Source: Parasponia andersonii (taxonomy: Eukaryota > Streptophyta > Magnoliopsida > Rosales > Cannabaceae). From it: DNA of 64,000 nucleotides. The notes beneath the pieces are model-generated. The model saw only the letters and a list, made by a program, of their open reading frames with translations, did not search any database and was not told the DNA's origin. Location: contig JXTB01000077.1 in assembly GCA_002914805.1 (NCBI GenBank), positions 487,491-551,490 of the forward strand. Direction: 5' to 3'. Below are positions 36,201 through 48,024 of this stretch, piece by piece; the stretch's first letter is position 1, and each line of letters starts with the position of its first letter. Both the position numbers and the translations under genes were made by a program.

Positions 36201-37115
36201 TTTTAGAACTTAGAATGACCTCTGAAGTTGTAGATACTGTAGCATTTATTACCAAAATTGTGTTAAAGAACTGAAAAATTGATCTCAATTTAACCTCTGC
36301 AGGCTGCCTCTTTCTTATTGTATTTGTCTGATGTGCAAGAAGGGGGAGAAACTATGTTTCCATTCGAGGTAAGATTGAGATATCATCTATTGTATCTCCT
36401 TTTTCCTTCATCGGCATTCTACAGGGAAAAGCAGCAATTTTATGTTTGATCTGTGCAGAATGGCCTTAACATGAATGGGAACTATGATTTTGAAGAATGC
36501 ATTGGTTTGAAAGTGAAGCCTCGGCAAGGGGATGGACTTCTATTTTATTCTTTGTTGCCAAATGGTACAATTGATCGGGTTAGTCTTTCTTATCGTCAAA
36601 CTCACTCTCAAATTATTTTCAACTAATGCTTAAAAGTCAGGCAGTAAGTTACTGTTTAGTTTATACTTTATACCATAGGAAATTTTCTTCCTGTTAAATT
36701 TATCAAAGCAAATAGGCAACACTGGCCACTTTTCTGGGCATATGCCATGCTGAAGTAGGTCATGTCATATGAATAAAGCTGTAGGCCTCCATCTAGATTG
36801 CCGAATTACACTTTCTAGCATCATTCTTCATATTTTCCACGCAGCAAACTTTTATGTTTTTCCATTACTTTTCTGTTGAAGCATCAGACCTTTCAAAAAG
36901 AAGTTTCATCCAATTCTGGATGCAAGTGGCTATAAATTTAACCAAGCATCTCCAAAACCTGTTGCTACGTTACAATTACTGGTCGTTTGTTTTTCTGATT
37001 GTGTTGGATGCTTTCTTCACAGACTTCACTTCACGGCAGTTGTCCGGTAATTACTGGGGAAAAATGGGTGGCTACAAAGTGGATCAGGGATCAAGAACAA
37101 GAACAAGAGGAATAA
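33291..37115 (+). CDS. P4H: Prolyl 4-hydroxylase (P4H9/P4H13-like), 8 exons
   Basis: Exons: 33291-33416, 33525-33656, 33981-34138, 34801-34903, 35605-35700, 36303-36368, 36459-36578, 37023-37115; 894 nt, 297 residues. All introns are GT..AG. The N-terminus has a basic stretch and one membrane anchor (about 18-36, VFLFCLFFFLLGLLG), giving a type II ER/Golgi protein, then an acidic spacer. The 2-oxoglutarate/Fe(II) dioxygenase domain runs from about 87 (VLSWNPRALYFPKFA) to the end. The iron ligands are His189 and Asp191 (NSHYDAF) and His271 (TSLHGSCPV); Lys281 (GEKWVATKW) binds the 2-oxoglutarate carboxylate. DVQEGGETMFPFENGLNMN is the family signature. It hydroxylates proline in extensins and arabinogalactan proteins before O-glycosylation. 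Residue pattern is closest, from memory, to Arabidopsis P4H9 and P4H13. The (GT)n run just before exon 3 is unusual. Confidence 0.95.
33955..33972 (+). repeat. (GT)n microsatellite next to the exon 3 acceptor of P4H
   Basis: About nine GT units sit where a polypyrimidine tract is expected, followed by TTTATGTAG and exon 3. Confidence 0.8.
34575..34686 (+). repeat. 56-bp tandem duplication in P4H intron 3
   Basis: AGAAATTATTTTTACAT begins copies at 34575-34630 and 34631-34686; both end TATATATTGGGTTCCA. Only about four bases differ. Confidence 0.85.
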
Positions 37116-37136
37116 GCATTTGTACATGTAAGTTTT

Positions 37137-37330
37137 TTGTAAGAGAAATTAGACAAAATAGCCTTTTGAAAGTGATTTTTATTAAAAGGCCTATGTTCAA
37201 AACTCTTTGCAAAATAATTTTTTTTAATGGTCGAGCTTGTCAGTAAAAGAGCTCCTTAGCAAAGAAATTAATAACACAGATCCTTACCTCATTTTCAAAA
37301 AGGTTTATTTTGTTAAGGAACACATTTTTG
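37137..37330. repeat. Dispersed repeat in the 3' flank of P4H
   Basis: The segment with AAAACTCTTTGCAAAATAAT and, about 60 bp on, TTAGCAAAGAAATTAA resembles 45160-45370 (AAAACTCTTTGCAAAATAAT and TTCGCAAAGAAATTGA). The two internal words are partly inverted, suggesting a foldback MITE. It starts about 20 bp after the P4H stop codon and so probably lies in the 3' UTR. Confidence 0.55.
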
Positions 37331-37777
37331 TAAGGCTTAGATGTATTACATTTAACCTGTCGCTTTGGCAGCTGTGGTCAAGCGGGGGACATTTGGAGTT
37401 GGGTGATCTTTTAATAAAATCTCACCTACTCAATTTTTTTGGTTCTGTGTGTACTTTTTGAGCAAACATTATCAATCATGCGACCGTTATGATTTCGAGT
37501 CTTGGACAATAATGTTATTACCTTTCCAGGAAAAGAAAAAAGATCGGGTGGTTGGATTAATGGTTTCTATATGCGCTGCCATAAGCGTGTAACCATCTTC
37601 GACATAAGATTATCAACTGACGATTAGTCATTGACAAGAATTGTATTTGGAATTGGATTAATTGGCATTTTTCTTCCTAAATTTTGAAACTATTGTCGTT
37701 TAAAACATGACAAAGAAACATAAGTACTAGGCTTTTTTAGGAAGACTTGGATATTTGTTTCCGGTAATTACAAACAT

Positions 37778-38230
37778 AAAGGGCTTGTTATGATTCATTT
37801 CCCTTTTTTGTTTAAATAAATTGAAAATAGAAGTAAGATTTTTTTTCTTTGATTTTTAATTTTTAAAAACAAGAAACATATTTGGTAAATTTTACTACTT
37901 GTTTCTAAAAATAAGTACAAATAATGAGAGAATGTCATATAGACTTGTATTTATATATGTACGTGTATATAGGAGCATCAAATATATATGTATATGTATA
38001 TACACTTATGTATAAATATATACATGTTTTTTAGTTTTTGAAATTTATTTTAAAAAATAAAGGTATTAGAAAATTTTTGTTACCACTTTTTTTTGAAAAT
38101 TTTGGTTACAATTTTAAAAGATAGAAAACAAAAACAAAGTTGTCAAGAAAACTTTTAATTTTTTTTTATTTTTTTGTTAAAAAAACAAAAAAAAAAAATA
38201 GATTACGAAAATGAATCCAAATTGGCCTAA
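37778..38230. mobile_element. MITE with GATTCATTT ends
   Basis: The left end GGGCTTGTTATGATTCATTT is mirrored by the right end AAATGAATCCAAATTGGCC. The inner arms are T-rich and A-rich respectively. Ends of this GATTCATTT kind are common in plant MITEs. The target duplication is not clear. Confidence 0.5.
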
Positions 38231-38324
38231 GGTTAGTTAGCAAACTCCTTTAAATAAAATAAATAAGAAAAATGCAAATGTTATTAGTTGTGTATAAGCA
38301 ATTTGGCTTTCAGATGGCTAGGAG

Positions 38325-39520
38325 TGTAAGAAGTGTCAAAAAAGGCTAACACAAATCAGACTAGCGCATGCATGATATGATTATAAGTCAGCACGACATG
38401 ATTAGTAACCGTATCTGGCACAACATAGCACAATAAATAAACGTGTTTAAATTGGCACGAGATCGGCACATGGCACGATATGCATGATTAAGCAAAATAA
38501 TTAGTTTGTAAAAAATATACTTATTTTAATTTGTTGAGCATTACTTTAATACAATAAATGTAAAAAAAAATAGAAAAAATTAAAATTAAAATATTTTCTA
38601 AGTAAAAATAATATGTATTATAAATATTATGCTAATTTCTAATTTTTTAAAACAAAAAAGTTCTAAAATTTAATAAGTTTAAGCCAAAGAGTTTAAAGAT
38701 ATTAAGAATCTAAGACAAAACTCAATTTCAATACAAAATCCTTAAAATATTAAGAAAGAAAAATATAGTTTAGATATGTGGCAATAATAATTTTTGAGTT
38801 ATATATTTTGATATAATTTGAGTAGATATTAATTTAGTTCAAATATAATTTAACTATAGAAATTTAAATTAATGATCATTTCTGATGCACACTTTAATAT
38901 TTTAATTTAGATTTATTTCTATATAAATTTATCTCAAATTTTAAATAATTTCTTTTGAATACATAATAAATAACAATTTATAATTACTTAAAAAAATATG
39001 TCTAATAATATTAAAATAATTAAATTTAAAAATAAATAAATAAATAATGACACAACTATAGAATAAGAACAATAAAAGTTTGAAAATGGAAATAATTAGG
39101 TTTATATTAAAAAATGGACAATAACATAAAAATAACATAATAAAAGACAAACACAATTAGAGGTGGAAATAAGATAGTATCTAAAACAGATGCAATTAAT
39201 ACAAAAATAACATAATATCAGAACCAAACACGACTAAACATAGAAATAACACAATATCAAAAACGAGTACGATTAGACACAAAAAATAACCTAATATCGA
39301 AAACTAGCACGATTAAGTACAATAATAATATAATATCAAAAACAGAACAATTAAGCACGAAGATAAATAAGTATAATTATGGCACAGAATTGGGGAACTT
39401 GCATGGCGTGGACACAGACAGATAATGGGCCAGGCACAACATGGGACGAGGCACAAATATGCCGCAATTAAATGAACTTGGGCCGGCATGGAATGTCCCG
39501 GTTAATATCTCTAGGTATGT
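38325..39520. mobile_element. Degenerate hAT-like element with GCACGA-rich ends
   Basis: The left end TAGGAGTGTAAGAAGTGTC and the right end (reverse complement TAGAGATATTAACCGGGACA) are loosely alike. Both subterminal parts are rich in GGCACGA, GCACGACATG and GGCACAAC words, while the middle is extremely AT-rich and non-coding. Plant hAT derivatives often have such GCACG-rich ends. No clear 8-bp target duplication was found. Confidence 0.4.
39124..39356 (+). repeat. Degenerate minisatellite, about 39-bp unit x 6
   Basis: Successive units start at about 39124, 39163, 39201, 39240, 39279 and 39319. Each has an AAATAACATAATATCAAAA-like first half and a GCACGATTAAG-like second half. Unit length varies from 38 to 40 bp. 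It lies inside the GCACGA-rich element. Confidence 0.75.
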
Positions 39521-40010
39521 TGCCAATTCGAAACGAAACCAACCTCAAAATCACCAGAACAAGTTACAGTTTGTTAGACAAACTAAAGGAACCCACGTAT
39601 TCGACATGGTAAACAACATTAATAGACCTAATTTTTGTCATCACTGTGCAACAGCCTAGTCAAATTATATACAGGGTTGTAGAAAATTTCTTGGCTCCTC
39701 TTCACAAAATTATGTCTACGATGCCCCAGTGAACTCAAAAAACTTATCTCGGGAATAAGAACAAACTGATAGCCACTTCACTGGTCATTTTTTCAGTAAT
39801 CACCTCTGGAAACAGAGACCTACATGCAAATTTTGTGCCCTCTTTTAATGTCTCCACTTGTTCCGCATTGGCTTACCTCCTTTGATGCTCATATGCAACA
39901 TCAACGGCCCTGACACTATTATCTATTATTCTCTGTTAACTCATTTTCGTTGGCGAGGTATCTATGAAGACTTCCAAAATTCACCAACTATGGCAACTTA
40001 ATTTACAAAA

Positions 40011-43000
40011 TCAAGACTTGTGCCAGTTTTGATATGGTTGCTTCCCCCATCGTTTCAGCACATGCATGCAAGCAGCTGCTGTAAACATCCCCAGAGCAGC
40101 AATTGCCATGATCGTCGAGTTCTCAATGTTACGGTAGTAGCCTCCCTGAGATAAAAGCATTGTAACAATCACTATATACTAATAGGTATCAGTGGAAATA
40201 AACCGGAAGAGCCCAAAACAGGATAATGAAAATTTCAGAAATTGTTCCACACAGGTTTCGTTGTTGTCAAAATTTATAAACCAAGTTTAAATTTTGTTCA
40301 GTAGGAATCTAGGATTTGAAACACAAATACGATAAATGTCTATTGTCCTATGTTCAAGTGACAAAAGATAAGAGACACGCACTTGCACCAGAAAAAACAG
40401 AATCGCAGCAGTTGCTGGGGCTTGAGAAATGCTTATCATCCCTCCACGCAACTCATTTGGCACAAACCTGGGAAACCCAAGACGTAGCAGGAAAATTGCT
40501 GAATCATATTCCATATGACAATAAAAAGAAGAAAGGAAAGAACACTTATTCAATGTACATGGTCCTTAATTTGGCAAGTGAAGGTGAAATCAGGCCAACA
40601 GAAGCATGAAACAAGCAAAATAGTGTCACTAGAACTCCAATTTCCTGCATTTTAGGAATAAGAAGTCTTAATGTTAACAGCTAGCAAGAAAAGCAGAAAT
40701 GATTATCAAATTTCCAATATTCCTAAACATGATTTATACCTGATAATCATAAGCTGTAATTGATAATACCATCCCCACTATAATAAATGCGTATACCAAG
40801 TAATCCTCAGTTCTGATGGATGATAGTCCACCAGTGAGCCATGGAAATGCTGTGCTTCCTAGCATTCTTGAGCCCACAAGACATGGATATATCAAGCCCA
40901 GATGCACTTCTCGTCCGTCAGCCTAAAACCACAGGGACTTTAGCATAATTCTATGGAATTTGAAATGTCTCTATCCACATGTATCTAGATGTCATCATGC
41001 CAATAAAAATTTAACATGAGAGAGGCACTCAATGCGTACAAGACTGGTAAACAAAGCCAAGATTAGACAATCTAATCACACAAGTTTTGTCGTGCAAATT
41101 CATAAAATGGTTAACATACCACCACTGTTGGAGCCCAAAGGATCCAGAAGACCGCAATGGAAAAGTGAAGGCAAGCTTGTGCCCATGCCAACAACAATAT
41201 TCTTTTATCTGTCAGCTACCAGAAAATTCGTCACTAATGAGAACATTTTCAGTTGTGCTTTTCAAGATGCAATTGAAAAAAAGAATTCTGTATAGTTATA
41301 ATTTTAGTTTCTTTGTACTTCATGTCCATGATTATGGCATTACATCCGTCAAGCCATATATCTCCCTTTTCCCCCTTCTTTTTTCTCCAGGAAGATAGAA
41401 CATTTTGACAGGATATGAATGCTCCAGCCATAATAGATTCTGACAATAACATCTGTGCAGAACTCCACTTGGAACTTAACTTCAATAAGCTTAAGATGCC
41501 TCATTAATAATTACTAGATATTTAAGTTATCGGACTCTTATATTGAGCATGTAAGCAATGTAGACCAAGAAAAGGACAAATGGAAAGTGAGATAAACTTA
41601 TAAACATAAGCTAACTCTTACCGCCAAGAATATATGCAGAGAAAGACGTCCTATACTCCTTGAACGATGCTGTTTGTGGGACTTCTGCCCATCTCTTGGT
41701 GATACAAACAATGGCTATTATTGCAAAGAAGAAAGCAGCCATGGAAGGAGATGAAATGTTTTTCCCTACATTATTACCAATGAGCCAATTTGAAAGGACC
41801 TGACTTCCAATTAGAGATGCAGACTCAAAATAACTCATCAACCAAAATGTTTCATTCAAAGTATCTTGCCTGTGGCCTTGCTGAAAAATAAAAATAATAA
41901 TAAAAAAAACACATAAAATATCCTCATGAGTAGAACTGTAACCATTTAATCGTATGAACATAACAAGGTACACGAACGCACGAAAACACTAGAGTTCATT
42001 GTGGAAAGGAAATCAGCAACTAGTGTTCAAAAAACCCCACGAGAGGTCATGCAAACCAAAAATTGAAGAATGATGTCCATTAACCAACCTTTTCATGCTG
42101 AACTACCATCCACGTCTCAAAACTGAAGGAAAATATGGAAGCGGAGAGTGACAAACAGATACTAGCCACCAAAATACTTGGATGTGGGACAATTCTCTTC
42201 CATAGGCTGATAAAAAGGTGTAGGATGCAAAACAGCAAACAAACTTTCTTTTGACCTCTACATAAATGCAAAGATCAGGTTTATTACAACCTCTGGATCA
42301 TAGTTTTACAATGTAAACTTTTCAAGAATCATCAGAATCCAATAATCAAGAGCAGCAGTCACTGAAGAACATTAACCTAGATCCTCAAACTTTCTCTTCA
42401 AAATCTTCTATCTTTTATTTTTTATTTTTTTTCCTTCAAATAAGCAAGAGACTGGCACACAAATTAAATTATTTGGACAGCACTTAACTATATCGATAAA
42501 TTTTCTAAAATATGATGCTCATTCTTGCTTCAAATAAAGTTTTCCTAACAATTTTTTTTGAAATTCTAAAATCGAATATTTTAGGAAAATCCATAAGATT
42601 CAATATTGAGGCAAGAAATGATTGAGAAGTAAAAGGAAAATTAATTAGGAAGCTTACATCAAATCAGATAATACTCCTAAGAAAGTACCAAAGAGTAAAG
42701 CAGCTGCACTTCCAATACAGAGAGACAACACTATCTGTTCCCTTCTTACTCCATAATACGCAAACTCGACCTCACCGAAAGCTGACCATAATCCTTCAAG
42801 AACTGGCAGCGTACATTCATAAATATGACATCGTTAATCCAGATTAATTAGCCAAAATAGTGTTTGGTTGCTGAGAAAATTTGATCAAAAAGAAAACATA
42901 CGAAATGCCAAAACCTCAAATCTACGAGCCTTATATCATATCATATCAATTCAAATTTCAAAAATTCTACTAACGTCTACATTTTTCCTGCATTTTCTCG

Positions 43001-43298
43001 GCAATCAAACAAATATATATATAAAGGCTTTGACGAGAGATCAAAACTTGTGAATTTAAGGGATTGTGTACAGACCTGAAGCCAGAGAGTAAAAGAGAAG
43101 AAAGCTCCTCTGGAAGCGAAGGAAGGAAGAAGAAGAAGACGAGATTCCATGGTCGAAAATATTGGGAGTTCTGGTAGTGATGCTGTATTTCTTGGAGGCG
43201 TAAGGGAATGCAATGAGCGAGAAGAGGGACGCCATGAATAGGAGTATATATAGCCATGGATTTGGCTCCCAAACAGAGCTCTCGATAATCACCGCCAT
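40011..43298 (-). CDS. MFS transporter, MFSD5/molybdate-anion transporter-like, 9 exons
   Basis: Exons in coding order: 43076-43298, 42658-42802, 42089-42257, 41622-41880, 41120-41208, 40740-40922, 40559-40644, 40383-40467, 40011-40145; 1374 nt, 457 residues. All introns are GT..AG and the frame is preserved through four phase-shifted junctions. The protein is hydrophobic with about 12 membrane segments. The MFS motif A is present at the 2-3 loop: GVLSDLIGQKK (117-127), spanning exons 2 and 3. Other family landmarks are VLEGLWSAFGEVEFAYYGV (75-93), FETWMVVQHEK (end of exon 3), FVPNELRGGMISISQAPATA (exon 8) and a C-terminal KRWGKQPYQNW. The family (Pfam MFS_5) includes the algal/animal MFSD5 molybdate-anion transporter; the substrate of this plant clade is uncertain. 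It is convergent with the P4H gene. Confidence 0.92.
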
Positions 43299-43300
43299 TG

Positions 43301-43301
<1 letters not shown>

Positions 43302-43334
<33 letters not shown>
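43302..43334. repeat. (CT)n microsatellite in the MFS gene 5' leader
   Basis: About 16 CT units begin within 5 bp upstream of the ATG at 43298; on the coding strand this is a (GA)n leader. Confidence 0.85.
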
Positions 43335-43337
<3 letters not shown>

Positions 43338-43639
43338 GTGAAAATTCAGCTACAGGAAGGTTTGGATATCGAAGGAGTCCTAGATCGCGCCTTCTCGAGC
43401 CATTTTTGGAGCAGGAACTGTCTGGGAGTGTTAACGGGTCCGGTTATTCGGATCCGAATATGGCCCTTTCAAAACCCGACCCGATTATTTAGGATTTGAC
43501 GGAACTTTGGCCCACCAGAGGGCTGCCGCCTTATCAAATGCTTTATAGAGTAACATAAGAACACTAGAATTTTGTAAAAAAAACTTACACATTAGTGAAG
43601 TGACTTTTATTTTAAGCAAAACCTATGCCAGTTGAAGTC

Positions 43640-44992
43640 TTTTACATTACTTGTACGAGAAAAGATAGGATAAAATGGTCTTTTTTCAAGTTATAATAAC
43701 AATCTCCGTACCAAAAGGAAATGTGATTATCTCTTAATGATGTTGTAGGAAAAAACATATGCCATAAATAAGTTTACAAACGTTTATAACAAAAAGTATT
43801 TTCAAATGTTACCAAAAAATTATTATGTTTCAATTTTGAGCATAATTTTGGCAGTACTTCAAAAACAAATATTCTTACAAAATAAAAGATTGTTAACAGT
43901 TGAGATCTGTGTATCATACATAATTCTTAAAATTGATTTACTCCCTCTATCAAAATACTTGAGAATTTTGCTAGCGACAGTTTCTCAAGAATATAACGAC
44001 TAAAAGTAGCAGGTGATACATTAATACCTCTACCCTTACGAACTAGAAACTATACTTGTAGATCTCTTCTCACTCAAGGATTTCTAGAACTCGATTATTA
44101 GGAAAAACTGGAACTAGAAACTAAACGCTAAAATACTTAAAAGAAAGTACGCAGTTAAGGTGAGAACAAGAGAGAAAAAGGAAAGATGAAAACTTTTTGG
44201 TGTGTGAAAAAGAGGTAGAGAAGATCTGCTTATATAGTAGATGAAAATAGTGGTTACAAAAACCAAAATGAATGCTCCATAATGTCAATAAAGTGGTTGT
44301 TACTCACCAGTCACTACTTCATCCTTTGCTGGCAAAAAATTAAACGTTTTTATTTAATTAAAAATGGGAGTTTCTGAATCAACAACCATGTCTTTTACTA
44401 CCATCAGTTTAAAACGTTGTTCTTGAAGTAAGCAAAATGGAAACAATAGAGAGAAAATAAACTTGGCCCTAATAAAAGATTTGACTTTATAAGATTCCAA
44501 GATTTCAAGCCGGCATTGGTATTCATAGATGCGAGCGCACATGAACCCATACAAATCAAGACCCAAATCCAAATAATTTGCACCCTTGCAGGTTCCTAAG
44601 AAAATATCTTGGCTTCACATAATTACACCCATAAAAAATACAACTCTATATAAAGCACAAGTTTAAGAGTTTTCTAATTAATGCGAAACAAATTTTTCCA
44701 ATTTTCTTTCTCTATTTGCCAATACCAATAAGAATATTTTGAGCATAAATTTCTCATTCACCCAAGTTCTAATTTAGACACATAATATGCCAATTTGATA
44801 TACTTATAGAGTAGAACAAAATTACACCAAGGCCTTACACTTACACAAAGTGGGTCTCACTCTAATTCATGCTCTAAATTGGCTAATAAAAATGGAATTA
44901 AAACTTTAATTTGGTCTTTACCATACACGTGAGCTCTCAAGCTTACTTAAACCCAAACTACCATTTCAAATAAATGGTCTATTTTCTAACAA
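43640..44992 (+). mobile_element. LTR-like repeat, copy 1
   Basis: This block and 53640-54780 are diverged copies of one sequence. Collinear shared phrases are TCTTAAAATTGATT (43924) against CCTTAAAATTGATT, AATACTTGAG, ATTTGCACCC, AATTTCTCATTCACC and a TAATTxxxAGCTC region near the end. It contains no coding frame and ends with TATTTTCTAACA, compatible with an LTR end. The class (copia LTR or similar) is inferred only from size, absence of coding and end sequence. Confidence 0.45.
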
Positions 44993-45159
44993 ATGTTTGT
45001 GAGATGTTATTATTCAATTTGTAAAAGTGTTAAATGTATTTGTGATAAGTTCTAATTCATTAATCAAATGATGACATTTCACATGCTATACTAATTGTAT
45101 TGAAAAGTGAAATGAAAAAATAATATTCCTAACACTTGAAGGAATGAACCATTTGAAAG

Positions 45160-45370
45160 TAAGTTTTGAATAAAGGCCTAAGTTTTAAAACTCTTTGCAA
45201 AATAATCTTTTTACATTGTCGAGTATTATGTTGAGCTTAACTGAGTATGTAATAAAATATAATCGAGCACTGTCCAGAAAAATTACTTCGCAAAGAAATT
45301 GAAAACATAATTTTTTTTTTTACAAATATATGTTTTAAAAGGGACTTTTTTGCCAACTAACTCATATGAT
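45160..45370. repeat. Second copy of the P4H 3'-flank repeat
   Basis: It shares AAAACTCTTTGCAAAATAAT and GCAAAGAAATTGAAAACATA with 37137-37330. Confidence 0.5.
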
Positions 45371-45485
45371 CGTATCACATTTCAACTTTTGAAAAAAAAA
45401 AAAATAGATTACCCCGCTTATTTACCAAATTGCCGAATTCGTCACTTTGTTTTTCTTATATTAATATATATATATATATATATAT

Positions 45486-45723
45486 GGTTGCCAATTCAAT
45501 AGGTATTTTTTTTTATCTATGGGTAGATTTTTTTTTTTTTTGCCGTTAGATCACCATCTATTGGTAATCCAATGACTATAATGAAGTGTATGAAAACACG
45601 TGCATCATTAATGTTCTTTCTCTCTCTTACTTTTTACAATAAAAAAATGTGCATGCTAAATTTTCATTGGTCAAATTGATACCTATGCATAGGTAAAAAA
45701 AAATACCTCCTAGATTGGTGCCC
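45486..45723 (+). mobile_element. (TA)n-associated MITE, copy B (best preserved)
   Basis: The element is 238 bp. It starts GGTTGCCAATTCAATAGGTA and ends TACCTCCTAGATTGGTGCCC, its imperfect reverse complement. It is flanked by (TA)n runs on both sides (about 45462-45485 and 45724-45750). Inside are CCGTTAGATCACCATCTATT and a TCATTAATGTTCTTTCTCTC phrase shared with the other copies. No coding frame. Confidence 0.85.
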
Positions 45724-45754
45724 TATATATATATATATATATATATATATCAAT

Positions 45755-46140
45755 AGAAATAAGGCAGGTACCTATTTCAATTCCTTTCATCTTCAACGTT
45801 TTTTCCTTTTTTTTTTTTTCTAAGGCAAAATATTTCGCTATCTGCTATCAGAAAAAAGGGAATAGAAACCTTTACGATAGCATATTCTATTTCAAGTTGT
45901 GTTTGAAAATTGCAATACTTGTAATTGTTTGTTATATATGAAATAATTCTAACCAAATACGTTAGTTCAGTATTTCTCAAGTTCAATAAAAACTAAAATT
46001 ATTCGAGAAATATTAGAAAGTAAAAAAAAAAAAGTAAAAAATAAATGCAAGGGTTGAATATGCCTTGAATTGTCTTTCTTCGTCTGATGCACGTTGGTGG
46101 ACTGTCGTTTTCTATTGTGTCTCCCACGTTTCCCTTAAAA
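45755..46140. other. AT-rich intergenic DNA
   Basis: No recognisable feature; the frame at 45777-45986 has no family motif. Confidence 0.4.
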
Positions 46141-46149
46141 GGGGCTCTA

Positions 46150-46605
46150 TTGCTATGTTTGGTAAAAGAGAAAAGGAAGAGGGAAGAAAAAGTTAAAAAA
46201 AAAAAAAAAGAAAAAAGAGAAAAGAGGAAGAAAATAGAAAAATAGGTTGTTTGTTAGGAAAAAAAAAGTAGAGGAAAACAAAATAGAAGAGAAAAGTAGA
46301 GGGAAAAAAATGAGATTGGGTTCACAAAATATTTCTCCTTTAAATTAAAAAGAAAAAAAAAGTGAGAAAAAAAACTACGAAAACAGTGAACTTATTAAAT
46401 TACTCTTGTATACTAATTTTTAAAACCATTATATTGGAATAAAATAATCTTTTTAAAATAAACTAATTTTCTTTCCTTCTCACATATTAAACAATTATAA
46501 AGAAAAAACCACTTTTCTTTCTATAATCCACATTTTCTTTCTTTCTTAATTTTTTCTTCCCTCTTATTTTTTTCTTCCCTACCAAATATAACCAAAAAGT
46601 TAAAT
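46150..46605. mobile_element. MITE with TTTGGTA ends, purine/pyrimidine arms
   Basis: The left arm begins TATGTTTGGTAAAAGAGAAA and continues as AAGAGGGAAGAAAAA; the right arm ends CTTCCCTACCAAATATAACC and is pyrimidine-rich, its reverse complement. About 45 bp of each arm can be paired by eye. Confidence 0.6.
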
Positions 46606-46609
46606 ACCC

Positions 46610-47238
46610 ACAATATAACCTTTTCTTTTTGAAAAAAAAATATCCAAATTCAGAACTTCTCCCTTAATAACGGAATACAATATTATTTAGCCTACAGTTT
46701 TTAAATTTTTAAAAAAGGCGATGTAGCTTCAAATGTGAATTTCAAGATATATAGAGGAAAAAAAATGCTATCTTGACTTGTACTTCACTTCTGAACAATT
46801 ACTTTCAATTGTTCAACATATTCTCTTCACAGCAACAAATACACGCGGACCTGTTGTTGAAAATATCTTTCGAAATCATGATAAAACAAGTTCGAGAAAA
46901 GCATAATAGAAAGTAATTCAGTAAGCTTGTTGCCTATTGGTTGTTAATTAGTAATGTGTCAATGACCAATACCATGAGACATATATTATATGTATTGTAA
47001 TGTACGTCGCCACCATTTTGAAATGATATTAAATTTAAACGCCACGTGAACATTTTCAAACCTCCTCTGAAGATAACCTATTTGGAACAGGTACTTGGCA
47101 AGTAAGACTGCTCTTCATATGGTATACATATATACCCAAGAAAAAACAAAAGAAAAAGGAAATACCCGAACTAAAACCAATAAAGAATTATAAAAGCTAG
47201 AATTGATTGGATGATTCTAGTGCCATATATAGACACAT
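46610..47238. other. AT-rich intergenic DNA
   Basis: No feature recognised. Confidence 0.4.
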
Positions 47239-47418
47239 ATCCTTATTTTATCTGCTATAAACGCTTAAATATGTACTTAAAATAAACTAAAGCTAGATTT
47301 TTGAACCGTTCAACTCCTCCTCTTGAATATCCTTATTTTATCTGCTATAAACGCTTAAATATGTACTTAAAATAAACTAAAGCTAGATTTTTGAACTGTT
47401 CAACTCCTCCTCTTGAAT
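47239..47418 (+). repeat. 90-bp tandem duplication, 1 mismatch
   Basis: Copies at 47239-47328 and 47329-47418 start ATCCTTATTTTATCTGC and end CTCCTCCTCTTGAAT. The only difference seen is C to T (47307 versus 47397), so the duplication is recent. Confidence 0.9.
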
Positions 47419-48024
47419 GGCAATTACGTCATCTACTGTTGTGGAAGAAGCTCCCATGGTGGTGAAGGGCAGCAGGCATAAAGGCGCCAATTATTGTTCG
47501 TCCTGAATTGGGGACAAAGGCATGTTACCGAAAACAACACGGTTTTTCAGCTATAGTCTAATGGGAAACACTCGTCTTCATCAGAATTCAAATTTAGTAA
47601 CTTCATGTTTATTATTTGAATTTAATTATTCATTGTTTTGTCTACAAACTACAGTGGCAGGTGGTGAAATTGCTAGTTTTCAGTTGTGTGTGTTTCTCCC
47701 TTTCCTAGAAATTTTCCCTATAATTGTGCATAAATCAACAACTTAGTTAGACCACTGACAATAATAGGAAAAGAAAAAAAGAAGCTAGATAATTAGTGTC
47801 CATGTACACACCATGTTGCTTCAATGGGTCCCTACTCCATTATGTATCGCATCTATGTCTTCAGCGAAACGGCTTTAGTTCTTCAAAGTTTTCCGCGAAA
47901 AGTCATGGATGAAAGTTAATTTGAATTTTGATGGGCAAAAATAGTAAGCCAGAAAATAAAAGCTACAATGAAATCTCTAGTAAATTCACCATTTGTCAGA
48001 GGAGACGGCAATCTTGAAAGTGAA

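Noticed and set aside
38325..39520. Intact hAT transposase
   Set aside because: The interior is extremely AT-rich with no open frame or BED/dimerisation motif.
47384..47458. 24-codon minus-strand frame starting MGASSTTVDDVIA
   Set aside because: It looks protein-like but is very short, runs into the tandem duplication and matches no family I know.
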